DNA of 64,000 nt from Bugulina stolonifera (lineage: Eukaryota > Bryozoa > Gymnolaemata > Cheilostomatida > Bugulidae). Location of the stretch: the NCBI GenBank assembly GCA_935421135.1, contig OW285190.1, positions 19,974,501 to 20,038,500 of the forward strand, in the 5' to 3' direction. Position numbers and translations under genes: made by a program. Under the pieces are notes generated by a model. That model had not been told where the DNA came from, ran no database searches, and was given only the letters and a program-made list of their open reading frames with translations. Below are positions 41,175-51,846 of this stretch, in pieces (within the stretch, counting starts at the first letter, position 1; the number at the start of each line of letters is the position of its first letter).

Positions 41175-43235
41175 ATGGACCAAATAAGGAACCTGCTCCA
41201 GCAGGTGATGTACCAAGCCGAGCAGGACCTCAAAACACTCAGCTACAACGGACAAGAGGACGTCGAACTCTTCATAGAAGACTTCACCGCTATGGCAGAG
41301 CGTTGCAACTGGAATGACAGAGCACGCCTCATACGGCTTAGAGCCGCCCTACACGGGCCCGCACAAGAATGCGGCCGACCCCGATCAGTCGAAGAGATAT
41401 TTTCCCGACTGAGGGAGCAATATGGACTATCTGCCAAAGAAGCCCGATGGAAGCTGTCCATACTGGAACAGCCAGCCCACACGTCACTCAGAGACTATGC
41501 AGCTCTCATCCGTAGACTGATGGCAACAGCCTTTGAAGGAGCACCCCCTGCATTTTTGGACGAATGGGCTGTAGAGAAGTTCTGCCTCACAGTCCACGAC
41601 CACGGCCTACGCTGGTACTATACATGGTTACAGCCCGATGATATGGAGGAAGCACTGGAAGCCGGAATGGCCTTCCGGAGCAACAAGGATGACAAGGCCA
41701 GCCCTCCAAAACCACAAGAGGAGCTTCCCGCCGACCTCCTACGGAAAGCCCTACATACCCTCCTACAGAAATGTCAAGGCGCAGATGACGGGCCGACGGA
41801 CACACCAGAACCCGTCCCAGTAGACGAACCCATTCCTACTGGAGCCCAGCAAGGAGAAGGTGGACCACCCCACATTGGTCATCCACAAAGGCCGACGGAT
41901 ACATCAGAACCCGTCCCAGTAGATGAACCCATTCCTACTGAGGCCAAACCCAAGAAGAGCGGACCAAACCACAATGGTCGTCCACAAAGGCCGACGGATA
42001 CATCAGAACCCGTCCCAGTAGATGAACCCATTCCTACTGAGGCCAAACCCAAGAAGAGTGGACCAAACCACAATGGTCGTCCACAAAGGCCGACGGATAC
42101 ATCAGAACCCGTCCCAGTAGATGAACCCATTCCTACTGAGGCCAAACCCAAGAAGAGTGGACCAAACCACAATGGTCGTCCACAGAGGCCGACGGACACA
42201 TCAGAACCCGTCCTAGTGGAAGAACCTATACCCACTAAGCCTAAAGTCAAGAGTAGCCACTCCAAACAGAAAACCCCACGGGTAACTAGCCCATCACACT
42301 CCAGGCCGACGGTGTCACCTACGCCCGTCACAGTGGACGAACCTATACCCACTAGGCCAACAGCAGGCAAGAAACGACTCCACTCAAAGCCGGACACATC
42401 CAAAGTGACCACAGATCACCCCCCAAGGCTGAAAGGACGATTCACATGTCCCGCCCCGTCGGACCAAACCTCACAAGGTAAACCCGACCTATCCTCAACT
42501 CAGAAGGATCAACAGGATCTGGCCACGTCCAGACCCGACACTAATCAGCAATTGATTCCCGCCCAAATTCAGTATGCCCCGACGGACGACTTATCGTGTG
42601 TAGAACTGCCAGACACTACAGTCCAAGTCCGCGGCCTGAGGATCGACACGGAGCAAACCGTGCTGGACCAAACCGGAGAGCTACCTCTGAACCTCTCGAA
42701 GAATGTTCAAGTTTCAACAGCCCGACCTGATCCAGAGGACGCGAAATGTCGCGTAGCCGAACCTCAAGACATAATCCCAACGACGGAGATACAGTCTATA
42801 CTGCCAGCAGTTCAAGTACACGAAGCAAAACGCTCTTGTACGGAATCTAGCATTGCCGAACAGTTTCAGCCGAAAATACAGATTGCCGAACTCTCGAAGT
42901 CCCACAAAGCGGATAAGAAGCAATCGAAGGCAACTATTGCCGTGTTCCCGCGCTTATTTGACGAGTCGAACAAAGAAAATGTGCCTGAGGCATTGCCTAC
43001 AATTGAGCCAATTGCTCATCCCTCGGCTAGTATAAATACGACAGCCCACAGACGAGTAGTCCTTTCTCGTCCAGCACTTCACCGAAGCACATGTATCCCT
43101 ACATGTGGCAACTTCTGCACTCCTCGTGTCACTGGTGAAGCTAATAGCAGCACTCGTATCCTTTCTCATTCTCGTGCAGACGAGACGGCTACTCCTTCTA
43201 GTATGGATCACTCCAACCAGCCTGTCTTCAGCTGA
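41175..43235 (+). CDS. Gag-like protein of the LTR element (copy 1)
   Basis: A 686-residue ORF. Residues 1-170 resemble a Ty3/gypsy-type Gag capsid domain: helical, with WNDRARLIRLRAALHGPA, then a YGLSAKEARWKLSILEQ segment and a conserved-looking aromatic and hydrophobic pattern. Residues about 210-350 hold four to five copies of a 33-residue acidic/proline repeat (PTDTSEPVPVDEPIPTEAKP), encoded by 99-bp tandem units. The rest is low-complexity and polar. No CCHC zinc knuckle and no protease motif are visible. The start ATG follows ACCGACATGG. It overlaps the second ORF by 131 nt in another frame. Its role would be particle formation for a non-autonomous element. The Gag assignment rests on position and fold-like pattern, not on an alignment. 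Confidence 0.7.
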   Translation: MDQIRNLLQQVMYQAEQDLKTLSYNGQEDVELFIEDFTAMAERCNWNDRARLIRLRAALHGPAQECGRPRSVEEIFSRLREQYGLSAKEARWKLSILEQPAHTSLRDYAALIRRLMATAFEGAPPAFLDEWAVEKFCLTVHDHGLRWYYTWLQPDDMEEALEAGMAFRSNKDDKASPPKPQEELPADLLRKALHTLLQKCQGADDGPTDTPEPVPVDEPIPTGAQQGEGGPPHIGHPQRPTDTSEPVPVDEPIPTEAKPKKSGPNHNGRPQRPTDTSEPVPVDEPIPTEAKPKKSGPNHNGRPQRPTDTSEPVPVDEPIPTEAKPKKSGPNHNGRPQRPTDTSEPVLVEEPIPTKPKVKSSHSKQKTPRVTSPSHSRPTVSPTPVTVDEPIPTRPTAGKKRLHSKPDTSKVTTDHPPRLKGRFTCPAPSDQTSQGKPDLSSTQKDQQDLATSRPDTNQQLIPAQIQYAPTDDLSCVELPDTTVQVRGLRIDTEQTVLDQTGELPLNLSKNVQVSTARPDPEDAKCRVAEPQDIIPTTEIQSILPAVQVHEAKRSCTESSIAEQFQPKIQIAELSKSHKADKKQSKATIAVFPRLFDESNKENVPEALPTIEPIAHPSASINTTAHRRVVLSRPALHRSTCIPTCGNFCTPRVTGEANSSTRILSHSRADETATPSSMDHSNQPVFS

Positions 43236-44709
43236 AGGTAAGCAAATCTCAGTGTTACCAGTAAGGACCGAATCAGAATTAGAGGTACAATCAACACCTG
43301 TGAGACTGTCAGGCATGAATTCTCTCTCCCTCCCCACTCGGCATAGACCAGTCGGGACAGAGGAGAATTCCCCTGAACATTCTCACAGGAAAGAGCATGA
43401 GTTAGAAGGCGGAGGATACACATCAGATGAATTATGTGTTGTAGATGCATCTCCTCTACGGAAGACGCTCACGCCAGACGGCACGCCTCCACCCACTCCA
43501 CCTCCTGTTACCTCTACCCTGAAGCTAGCTACAATTAAGCTGCACAAACTCACTGACAAGCTGCCCATAGAGTCGTCCCAGCATTCCGGAGCCACTAAGC
43601 CATGGATTAGTACCTTCACTCAACAAGCCCGAGACGACTTGGCTAGAAGGAGTCAACCTAACCTCAAATGTGCAAAGTGTGGCTTCTCCGGCACCCTCAA
43701 GAGACTGAACATTCACATTTGGCAGCACTTTGCCCGCTTCTACTGTCGCTGCGGACGCAGCTCAGTTAGCCGTGATGCTCTAGGCCATCACTTCAGTCGG
43801 AGATCCAGTATCTGTGGGAAACGTCTCTTCCTCACGGACGGGCCCAGCTATGGGGCCCTCATGGAATGGTGGGGCGTAAAGGATCCCCCACCATTTCTAC
43901 CATGTCGTCCTACTATGGACGGACAGTCGGGGACAAATAAACCGGTCTATTTGCCTAGCTCCTCCTCCACAAGGAAGCGACCTCCCAAGAGACGGCACAG
44001 CCCATCTCCAGAACAGACCCCCGACTCCGCACCTTCTGATGCTACCTCCTCCTCTTCCTCGTCGCCTACCACTCCTGCTGGACCTTCTCCCTGGCGACCT
44101 CCTGCTAGTACCTCCGCAGTAAGTGTCGGCCCCCCTGGCCGACGCGGACGTCTACCCTCTTGGAAGACAAGGCCTGCTCCAACGAAGAGTATGCCTGCTC
44201 CTCAGTCAGGCCCTCTCTACGAAGGCTCTCCACCCAAGGTCTCATGTGCAGCTTCTTGTACAGCTTCTCCGACTCTACTGATCGAGCCACTGCAGTCCAG
44301 GCCCACACTAGAGGTCTCACCGCACCGCTCTCCTTATACACCTGCCAGGGACCTACTCCGAGCCACTCCAGACTCTCCTGCCGTCCAGTCCCCACCTCCT
44401 GCATCTCCTGTACTAACTCAGCCGAATGCCACACGTCCTGCATCTCCGGATCCGTCGTTCATGCAACAACTTGCTGAACTCAAGCCACGGATTCACTACC
44501 TTGCCAACCGTCAACAGGTGGGGGACACTCTACGCCAACATCTGGAACCTCTCTATGCTCGAGAAATAGCTCTTCGTGAACTAGCCAACCAGCATCTAAG
44601 CCACCCCCGACAACTCCAGCTTGTACAAGCAGACTTGGATATAGTATCCAGAGAATCTACACTGTACCGTACCCTTCTTAACTTGACACTAGAGACACCC
44701 ATGACCTAG
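43105..44709 (+). CDS. Unrecognised second ORF of the LTR element (copy 1)
   Basis: A 534-residue ORF in the +1 frame relative to the Gag-like ORF, overlapping its last 131 nt. The N terminus has two hydrophobic runs (ALLVSLVKLIAALVSFLILV and LLLLVWI), like a signal anchor, if the first ATG is used. Residues about 188-235 hold a C2H2-like pair: C-x2-C then H-x3-H (CAKCGFSG...HIWQH), followed by YCRCG...HH. The remainder is proline/serine-rich with many SP and TP motifs, and the last 70 residues are predicted helical (IALRELANQHLSHPRQLQL). I see no polymerase, integrase or envelope motif. A consensus splice donor (AAG|GTAAGC) lies just after the Gag stop at 43235. Function is unknown; it could be a DNA- or RNA-binding accessory protein. 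Confidence 0.55.
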   Translation: MATSALLVSLVKLIAALVSFLILVQTRRLLLLVWITPTSLSSAEGKQISVLPVRTESELEVQSTPVRLSGMNSLSLPTRHRPVGTEENSPEHSHRKEHELEGGGYTSDELCVVDASPLRKTLTPDGTPPPTPPPVTSTLKLATIKLHKLTDKLPIESSQHSGATKPWISTFTQQARDDLARRSQPNLKCAKCGFSGTLKRLNIHIWQHFARFYCRCGRSSVSRDALGHHFSRRSSICGKRLFLTDGPSYGALMEWWGVKDPPPFLPCRPTMDGQSGTNKPVYLPSSSSTRKRPPKRRHSPSPEQTPDSAPSDATSSSSSSPTTPAGPSPWRPPASTSAVSVGPPGRRGRLPSWKTRPAPTKSMPAPQSGPLYEGSPPKVSCAASCTASPTLLIEPLQSRPTLEVSPHRSPYTPARDLLRATPDSPAVQSPPPASPVLTQPNATRPASPDPSFMQQLAELKPRIHYLANRQQVGDTLRQHLEPLYAREIALRELANQHLSHPRQLQLVQADLDIVSRESTLYRTLLNLTLETPMT

Positions 44710-44712
44710 TGT

Positions 44713-44719
44713 GAGGGGG
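44713..44719 (+). promoter_or_regulatory. Polypurine tract before LTR 2
   Basis: GAGGGGG lies directly after the second ORF's stop and three bases before the LTR start. The identical tract precedes LTR 3 at 49258-49264. Confidence 0.7.
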
Positions 44720-44722
44720 CTA

Positions 44723-45385
44723 TGTGATGGTACGCCCAGTCGTATCTTACATCTGACACTCATTATTGCGTGCATACATGTATATATCTGCTTGTACTTT
44801 ACTCTTATATTGTTATATATGATTGTATGATTATTTCTAAGTCTTTTAATGCCTTTTATACCCATGTACAGAGGCCCGACCTCTCAGAATCCACTGATAT
44901 TCATTTTGTACATGAATTGGACCATTATAAGCAACTTTTGTAGAACCCGACCTATTTTGGGTCGGCCGTCGGGCTTCCGGCGGCCATCTTGTTGCGCAAC
45001 TTCCGGACGACCACACGTCGTCTTTTCCCGACGTCACGTCGGCCGGAAGTCCTTATACTATATAAAGGGCACTGTTTTACTGTTCATTGTCTCAGTCTAC
45101 ACTTGGCTTTCAATAAAGACACATCTATACTTGATACAGGGACTTTCTCTTCCTTTTACTAGGTCATTCGCTCTGCGAACCGCCTACTAGGTTGAATTAC
45201 TCTCTTTCACTGTATAGTCTGAAGGTCGGACTTGAGATCAGATGGGTCGTCTTTGGTAGTATTTGGGCTACTGAGACCGCTCGATCTTTCATGTAATGCG
45301 AAGTCCTATTACCACTCATAGGCACTTCATTTCTGGGTCGATAGTCGTCCAAGGACGACCGCACCAAATCACAGAAACCATTACA
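44723..45385 (+). repeat. LTR copy 2 (shared central LTR)
   Basis: Same 663-bp sequence as copy 1, serving as the 3' LTR of the first unit and the 5' LTR of the second. Confidence 0.92.
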
Positions 45386-45719
45386 TTGGTGGCAGCGGTG
45401 GGATTCTAAGGTCGTACTCTTACGATACGAAGCGAAGGAAGGTGACCTCGGCCTCGGGTGACCGACCGACCTCATTCTTCAATACTTCTACGGCGATTTA
45501 GGACTCGGACCCGGGAACCTTGGATACGAGAAGGTGACAAACGCTAAAGTGCACCCATAATTCTCGTGGTTCCGCTGGATGTAGCCCGACCTACGCCGGA
45601 TCTTCAATCAAAGACCGACCTCGGATCCAGAACAGATTGACGGTACTCAGTACGACCATTAGGCCGACACGGCCTAACAAACCAAAGCAGTTTTACTCAC
45701 TACCCGACACCCTACCGAC

Positions 45720-47780
45720 ATGGACCAAATAAGGAACCTGCTCCAGCAGGTGATGTACCAAGCCGAGCAGGACCTCAAAACACTCAGCTACAACGGACAA
45801 GAGGACGTCGAACTCTTCATAGAAGACTTCACCGCTATGGCAGAGCGTTGCAACTGGAATGACAGAGCACGCCTCATACGGCTTAGAGCCGCCCTACACG
45901 GGCCCGCACAAGAATGCGGCCGACCCCGATCAGTCGAAGAGATATTTTCCCGACTGAGGGAGCAATATGGACTATCTGCCAAAGAAGCCCGATGGAAGCT
46001 GTCCATACTGGAACAGCCAGCCCACACGTCACTCAGAGACTATGCAGCTCTCATCCGTAGACTGATGGCAACAGCCTTTGAAGGAGCACCCCCTGCATTT
46101 TTGGACGAATGGGCTGTAGAGAAGTTCTGCCTCACAGTCCACGACCACGGCCTACGCTGGTACTATACATGGTTACAGCCCGATGATATGGAGGAAGCAC
46201 TGGAAGCCGGAATGGCCTTCCGGAGCAACAAGGATGACAAGGCCAGCCCTCCAAAACCACAAGAGGAGCTTCCCGCCGACCTCCTACGGAAAGCCCTACA
46301 TACCCTCCTACAGAAATGTCAAGGCGCAGATGACGGGCCGACGGACACACCAGAACCCGTCCCAGTAGACGAACCCATTCCTACTGGAGCCCAGCAAGGA
46401 GAAGGTGGACCACCCCACATTGGTCATCCACAAAGGCCGACGGATACATCAGAACCCGTCCCAGTAGATGAACCCATTCCTACTGAGGCCAAACCCAAGA
46501 AGAGCGGACCAAACCACAATGGTCGTCCACAAAGGCCGACGGATACATCAGAACCCGTCCCAGTAGATGAACCCATTCCTACTGAGGCCAAACCCAAGAA
46601 GAGTGGACCAAACCACAATGGTCGTCCACAAAGGCCGACGGATACATCAGAACCCGTCCCAGTAGATGAACCCATTCCTACTGAGGCCAAACCCAAGAAG
46701 AGTGGACCAAACCACAATGGTCGTCCACAGAGGCCGACGGACACATCAGAACCCGTCCTAGTGGAAGAACCTATACCCACTAAGCCTAAAGTCAAGAGTA
46801 GCCACTCCAAACAGAAAACCCCACGGGTAACTAGCCCATCACACTCCAGGCCGACGGTGTCACCTACGCCCGTCACAGTGGACGAACCTATACCCACTAG
46901 GCCAACAGCAGGCAAGAAACGACTCCACTCAAAGCCGGACACATCCAAAGTGACCACAGATCACCCCCCAAGGCTGAAAGGACGATTCACATGTCCCGCC
47001 CCGTCGGACCAAACCTCACAAGGTAAACCCGACCTATCCTCAACTCAGAAGGATCAACAGGATCTGGCCACGTCCAGACCCGACACTAATCAGCAATTGA
47101 TTCCCGCCCAAATTCAGTATGCCCCGACGGACGACTTATCGTGTGTAGAACTGCCAGACACTACAGTCCAAGTCCGCGGCCTGAGGATCGACACGGAGCA
47201 AACCGTGCTGGACCAAACCGGAGAGCTACCTCTGAACCTCTCGAAGAATGTTCAAGTTTCAACAGCCCGACCTGATCCAGAGGACGCGAAATGTCGCGTA
47301 GCCGAACCTCAAGACATAATCCCAACGACGGAGATACAGTCTATACTGCCAGCAGTTCAAGTACACGAAGCAAAACGCTCTTGTACGGAATCTAGCATTG
47401 CCGAACAGTTTCAGCCGAAAATACAGATTGCCGAACTCTCGAAGTCCCACAAAGCGGATAAGAAGCAATCGAAGGCAACTATTGCCGTGTTCCCGCGCTT
47501 ATTTGACGAGTCGAACAAAGAAAATGTGCCTGAGGCATTGCCTACAATTGAGCCAATTGCTCATCCCTCGGCTAGTATAAATACGACAGCCCACAGACGA
47601 GTAGTCCTTTCTCGTCCAGCACTTCACCGAAGCACATGTATCCCTACATGTGGCAACTTCTGCACTCCTCGTGTCACTGGTGAAGCTAATAGCAGCACTC
47701 GTATCCTTTCTCATTCTCGTGCAGACGAGACGGCTACTCCTTCTAGTATGGATCACTCCAACCAGCCTGTCTTCAGCTGA
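45720..47780 (+). CDS. Gag-like protein of the LTR element (copy 2)
   Basis: Identical at the protein level to 41175-43235, including the 33-residue repeats. Both copies are intact, so there has been no detectable decay since the array formed (or the assembly duplicated one copy). Confidence 0.7.
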   Translation: MDQIRNLLQQVMYQAEQDLKTLSYNGQEDVELFIEDFTAMAERCNWNDRARLIRLRAALHGPAQECGRPRSVEEIFSRLREQYGLSAKEARWKLSILEQPAHTSLRDYAALIRRLMATAFEGAPPAFLDEWAVEKFCLTVHDHGLRWYYTWLQPDDMEEALEAGMAFRSNKDDKASPPKPQEELPADLLRKALHTLLQKCQGADDGPTDTPEPVPVDEPIPTGAQQGEGGPPHIGHPQRPTDTSEPVPVDEPIPTEAKPKKSGPNHNGRPQRPTDTSEPVPVDEPIPTEAKPKKSGPNHNGRPQRPTDTSEPVPVDEPIPTEAKPKKSGPNHNGRPQRPTDTSEPVLVEEPIPTKPKVKSSHSKQKTPRVTSPSHSRPTVSPTPVTVDEPIPTRPTAGKKRLHSKPDTSKVTTDHPPRLKGRFTCPAPSDQTSQGKPDLSSTQKDQQDLATSRPDTNQQLIPAQIQYAPTDDLSCVELPDTTVQVRGLRIDTEQTVLDQTGELPLNLSKNVQVSTARPDPEDAKCRVAEPQDIIPTTEIQSILPAVQVHEAKRSCTESSIAEQFQPKIQIAELSKSHKADKKQSKATIAVFPRLFDESNKENVPEALPTIEPIAHPSASINTTAHRRVVLSRPALHRSTCIPTCGNFCTPRVTGEANSSTRILSHSRADETATPSSMDHSNQPVFS

Positions 47781-49254
47781 AGGTAAGCAAATCTCAGTGT
47801 TACCAGTAAGGACCGAATCAGAATTAGAGGTACAATCAACACCTGTGAGACTGTCAGGCATGAATTCTCTCTCCCTCCCCACTCGGCATAGACCAGTCGG
47901 GACAGAGGAGAATTCCCCTGAACATTCTCACAGGAAAGAGCATGAGTTAGAAGGCGGAGGATACACATCAGATGAATTATGTGTTGTAGATGCATCTCCT
48001 CTACGGAAGACGCTCACGCCAGACGGCACGCCTCCACCCACTCCACCTCCTGTTACCTCTACCCTGAAGCTAGCTACAATTAAGCTGCACAAACTCACTG
48101 ACAAGCTGCCCATAGAGTCGTCCCAGCATTCCGGAGCCACTAAGCCATGGATTAGTACCTTCACTCAACAAGCCCGAGACGACTTGGCTAGAAGGAGTCA
48201 ACCTAACCTCAAATGTGCAAAGTGTGGCTTCTCCGGCACCCTCAAGAGACTGAACATTCACATTTGGCAGCACTTTGCCCGCTTCTACTGTCGCTGCGGA
48301 CGCAGCTCAGTTAGCCGTGATGCTCTAGGCCATCACTTCAGTCGGAGATCCAGTATCTGTGGGAAACGTCTCTTCCTCACGGACGGGCCCAGCTATGGGG
48401 CCCTCATGGAATGGTGGGGCGTAAAGGATCCCCCACCATTTCTACCATGTCGTCCTACTATGGACGGACAGTCGGGGACAAATAAACCGGTCTATTTGCC
48501 TAGCTCCTCCTCCACAAGGAAGCGACCTCCCAAGAGACGGCACAGCCCATCTCCAGAACAGACCCCCGACTCCGCACCTTCTGATGCTACCTCCTCCTCT
48601 TCCTCGTCGCCTACCACTCCTGCTGGACCTTCTCCCTGGCGACCTCCTGCTAGTACCTCCGCAGTAAGTGTCGGCCCCCCTGGCCGACGCGGACGTCTAC
48701 CCTCTTGGAAGACAAGGCCTGCTCCAACGAAGAGTATGCCTGCTCCTCAGTCAGGCCCTCTCTACGAAGGCTCTCCACCCAAGGTCTCATGTGCAGCTTC
48801 TTGTACAGCTTCTCCGACTCTACTGATCGAGCCACTGCAGTCCAGGCCCACACTAGAGGTCTCACCGCACCGCTCTCCTTATACACCTGCCAGGGACCTA
48901 CTCCGAGCCACTCCAGACTCTCCTGCCGTCCAGTCCCCACCTCCTGCATCTCCTGTACTAACTCAGCCGAATGCCACACGTCCTGCATCTCCGGATCCGT
49001 CGTTCATGCAACAACTTGCTGAACTCAAGCCACGGATTCACTACCTTGCCAACCGTCAACAGGTGGGGGACACTCTACGCCAACATCTGGAACCTCTCTA
49101 TGCTCGAGAAATAGCTCTTCGTGAACTAGCCAACCAGCATCTAAGCCACCCCCGACAACTCCAGCTTGTACAAGCAGACTTGGATATAGTATCCAGAGAA
49201 TCTACACTGTACCGTACCCTTCTTAACTTGACACTAGAGACACCCATGACCTAG
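47650..49254 (+). CDS. Unrecognised second ORF of the LTR element (copy 2)
   Basis: Identical at the protein level to 43105-44709, with the same 131-nt overlap with the Gag-like ORF and the same zinc-finger-like cysteine/histidine pattern. Confidence 0.55.
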   Translation: MATSALLVSLVKLIAALVSFLILVQTRRLLLLVWITPTSLSSAEGKQISVLPVRTESELEVQSTPVRLSGMNSLSLPTRHRPVGTEENSPEHSHRKEHELEGGGYTSDELCVVDASPLRKTLTPDGTPPPTPPPVTSTLKLATIKLHKLTDKLPIESSQHSGATKPWISTFTQQARDDLARRSQPNLKCAKCGFSGTLKRLNIHIWQHFARFYCRCGRSSVSRDALGHHFSRRSSICGKRLFLTDGPSYGALMEWWGVKDPPPFLPCRPTMDGQSGTNKPVYLPSSSSTRKRPPKRRHSPSPEQTPDSAPSDATSSSSSSPTTPAGPSPWRPPASTSAVSVGPPGRRGRLPSWKTRPAPTKSMPAPQSGPLYEGSPPKVSCAASCTASPTLLIEPLQSRPTLEVSPHRSPYTPARDLLRATPDSPAVQSPPPASPVLTQPNATRPASPDPSFMQQLAELKPRIHYLANRQQVGDTLRQHLEPLYAREIALRELANQHLSHPRQLQLVQADLDIVSRESTLYRTLLNLTLETPMT

Positions 49255-49267
49255 TGTGAGGGGGCTA

Positions 49268-49930
49268 TGTGATGGTACGCCCAGTCGTATCTTACATCTG
49301 ACACTCATTATTGCGTGCATACATGTATATATCTGCTTGTACTTTACTCTTATATTGTTATATATGATTGTATGATTATTTCTAAGTCTTTTAATGCCTT
49401 TTATACCCATGTACAGAGGCCCGACCTCTCAGAATCCACTGATATTCATTTTGTACATGAATTGGACCATTATAAGCAACTTTTGTAGAACCCGACCTAT
49501 TTTGGGTCGGCCGTCGGGCTTCCGGCGGCCATCTTGTTGCGCAACTTCCGGACGACCACACGTCGTCTTTTCCCGACGTCACGTCGGCCGGAAGTCCTTA
49601 TACTATATAAAGGGCACTGTTTTACTGTTCATTGTCTCAGTCTACACTTGGCTTTCAATAAAGACACATCTATACTTGATACAGGGACTTTCTCTTCCTT
49701 TTACTAGGTCATTCGCTCTGCGAACCGCCTACTAGGTTGAATTACTCTCTTTCACTGTATAGTCTGAAGGTCGGACTTGAGATCAGATGGGTCGTCTTTG
49801 GTAGTATTTGGGCTACTGAGACCGCTCGATCTTTCATGTAATGCGAAGTCCTATTACCACTCATAGGCACTTCATTTCTGGGTCGATAGTCGTCCAAGGA
49901 CGACCGCACCAAATCACAGAAACCATTACA
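49268..49930 (+). repeat. LTR copy 3
   Basis: Same 663-bp LTR. It is followed by primer site and leader sequence to 50180 rather than host DNA, showing that a third unit was begun and lost. Confidence 0.92.
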
Positions 49931-50180
49931 TTGGTGGCAGCGGTGGGATTCTAAGGTCGTACTCTTACGATACGAAGCGAAGGAAGGTGACCTCGGCCTC
50001 GGGTGACCGACCGACCTCATTCTTCAATACTTCTACGGCGATTTAGGACTCGGACCCGGGAACCTTGGATACGAGAAGGTGACAAACGCTAAAGTGCACC
50101 CATAATTCTCGTGGTTCCGCTGGATGTAGCCCGACCTACGCCGGATCTTCAATCAAAGACCGACCTCGGATCCAGAACAG

Positions 50181-51846
50181 TAACGAGTGCCATTGCGGCT
50201 GCAGCCATTCCTGGCCGTCTTAACTATTACACTTGGTGAAATTGCTAACCAACTCAATTTAATATCAGGATTATATGAGTGTTTAAAGCTTTTTAACTTC
50301 AAAAACACAGTCTACACAAAGAAAAAACATACAAAGAATAGATTATAGTATGTGTGGAGAATACTTTTATATTAGAAGTTTAAAATACTACCGGTTTAAC
50401 CACAAATATATAATATTTTAGACATTGACAGAAAATCATGGGGAGATAAGTCTAAATTTTACTTTGTACATGTATTACTACTCCAATAGTACATGTACAA
50501 CTGTACAACACTAATGCTTCTACAATTTCCACAGACACAATTTGAAAGCTATATATGTGATGCCTAATACACATGCATTTGACTTGGCTATATTACATTG
50601 AGTATGTTGCTGCTACCCTGATACCTTCTTATCACGTTATCAATGATGTTTCAAATCCATGACGAAGCCCTAGTGTGCATTGTAGAAAATAATATACATG
50701 TAAACACAATATGAACTCTGCAAAACAATGTAGCTGAAGAGAAGTAAACAAGAAATAGCTGTGTTTGTGCTTTTTAATTTTCATGGAAATAAATGGGCAC
50801 CTTTGAATTGCTCTCTCAAATCTAATTTGAGAGAAGACAACTTCTAATTAATAGCGATTCAGCGGATATAAAAGCTATTCTCTATATTTAAATTTCACTA
50901 GCACATAGGCAGATTCTCTATTCTTGTAGTGAATAGCTAATAGCACATATTTCTCTATTTTTAAAACTATCGACTCCCACCCCTGATTGCATGTACATTG
51001 TACATAGGTACTAAAATAATAAAATGCAATTTGAAAAATTAGTATGGAGTTATGTTTCCTTTAATGAAATAATCTCACGAGTAGACAACTTTTGGTAAGG
51101 ACATAACATTGCATTGTGGGAGTGGTGATTGACAGTCGTTAGTAATTCTGTATGACTAGGAGTGATCGACCAGTAGCTCAGCGTTAGCTGCAATGCTATT
51201 GCTAGGAAATCAGTGCTGGGAATGTATATGTAGGGAGTATAAGTATTACTAAATAATTTGAATAGTAATTTTCTATTTGATATATTTATTGTTGATTAGC
51301 AATTAGTTCTATTATAATTATTAATTTATTATAAATAAAAATTATTAGCTGCTATTTGTTTTCAGTCTCGAATACTAATTGCCATCTCGAGACGACTTTC
51401 GAGACAAGGCAAGTCGATACGAGACTCGAGAAATCTCGAGTCTCGTTCCACCTCTATATGGCAGTGTAATTGAATCCATGACATTGTGATCGCATTATAA
51501 TAAGAGAGTTGTCCCCTCTTTTGTACAAGAAACTAATATGGAGTTGTCCTCTGTTTGTATACCAATTGCTTGTGCGAATTACAAAGAGAAACTAGCGAAG
51601 GAACTCAGGCTTCAACTACCTTAGATGAACGGCACATGTCCCATACGCCCGAGGATTACGTGAGCTTCTTTTCAAAAACCTTAGTTTACACTTTTGCTTT
51701 GTTCAAAAAGAATTATTGAGAGCCAGTCACAATGACAATGACAATTATTTGACAAGACATGTACACTATCTTTGACATGTAGTTCAGTCAAAAAACTAGA
51801 GATGTCTTCTTTCGCTTTTTATAGCACCCACTAGATACAAAATAAA
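50181..51846. other. Intergenic DNA upstream of the SAM synthetase gene
   Basis: No gene seen. Around 51362-51460 is a cluster of CTCGAG/GAGAC motifs ending in GAGTCTCGTTCCACCTCT, which resembles one terminal end of a hAT-like element, but I could not find its partner. The promoter for the gene at 51847 should be here. Confidence 0.4.

Larger units (their letters stand above)
40178..50180 (+). mobile_element. Tandem array of a pol-less LTR retroelement: LTR-int-LTR-int-LTR-partial int
   Basis: The unit is repeated with an exact 4545-bp offset (663-bp LTR plus 3882-bp internal). All ORFs are identical between the two internal copies, so the duplication is very young. After the third LTR only 250 bp of internal sequence follow, ending at 50180 in unrelated DNA. 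The left edge is a clean LTR start (TGTGATGG at 40178, preceded by GCTAT). There is no matching target-site duplication on the right, because that end is truncated. Internal region: tRNA-Leu-type primer site, leader, Gag-like ORF, second ORF, polypurine tract. No protease, reverse transcriptase, RNase H or integrase is present, so mobilisation would need a helper. Confidence 0.92.

Noticed and set aside
43105..44709. Retroviral envelope in the LTR element
   Set aside because: Only the N-terminal hydrophobic stretch suggests it. There is no fusion/transmembrane architecture, and cysteine/histidine finger motifs and a proline-rich body argue against it.
40178..50180. Simple complete LTR insertion with target-site duplication
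   Set aside because: The right boundary lies 250 bp inside a third internal region, and GCTAT on the left is not repeated there.
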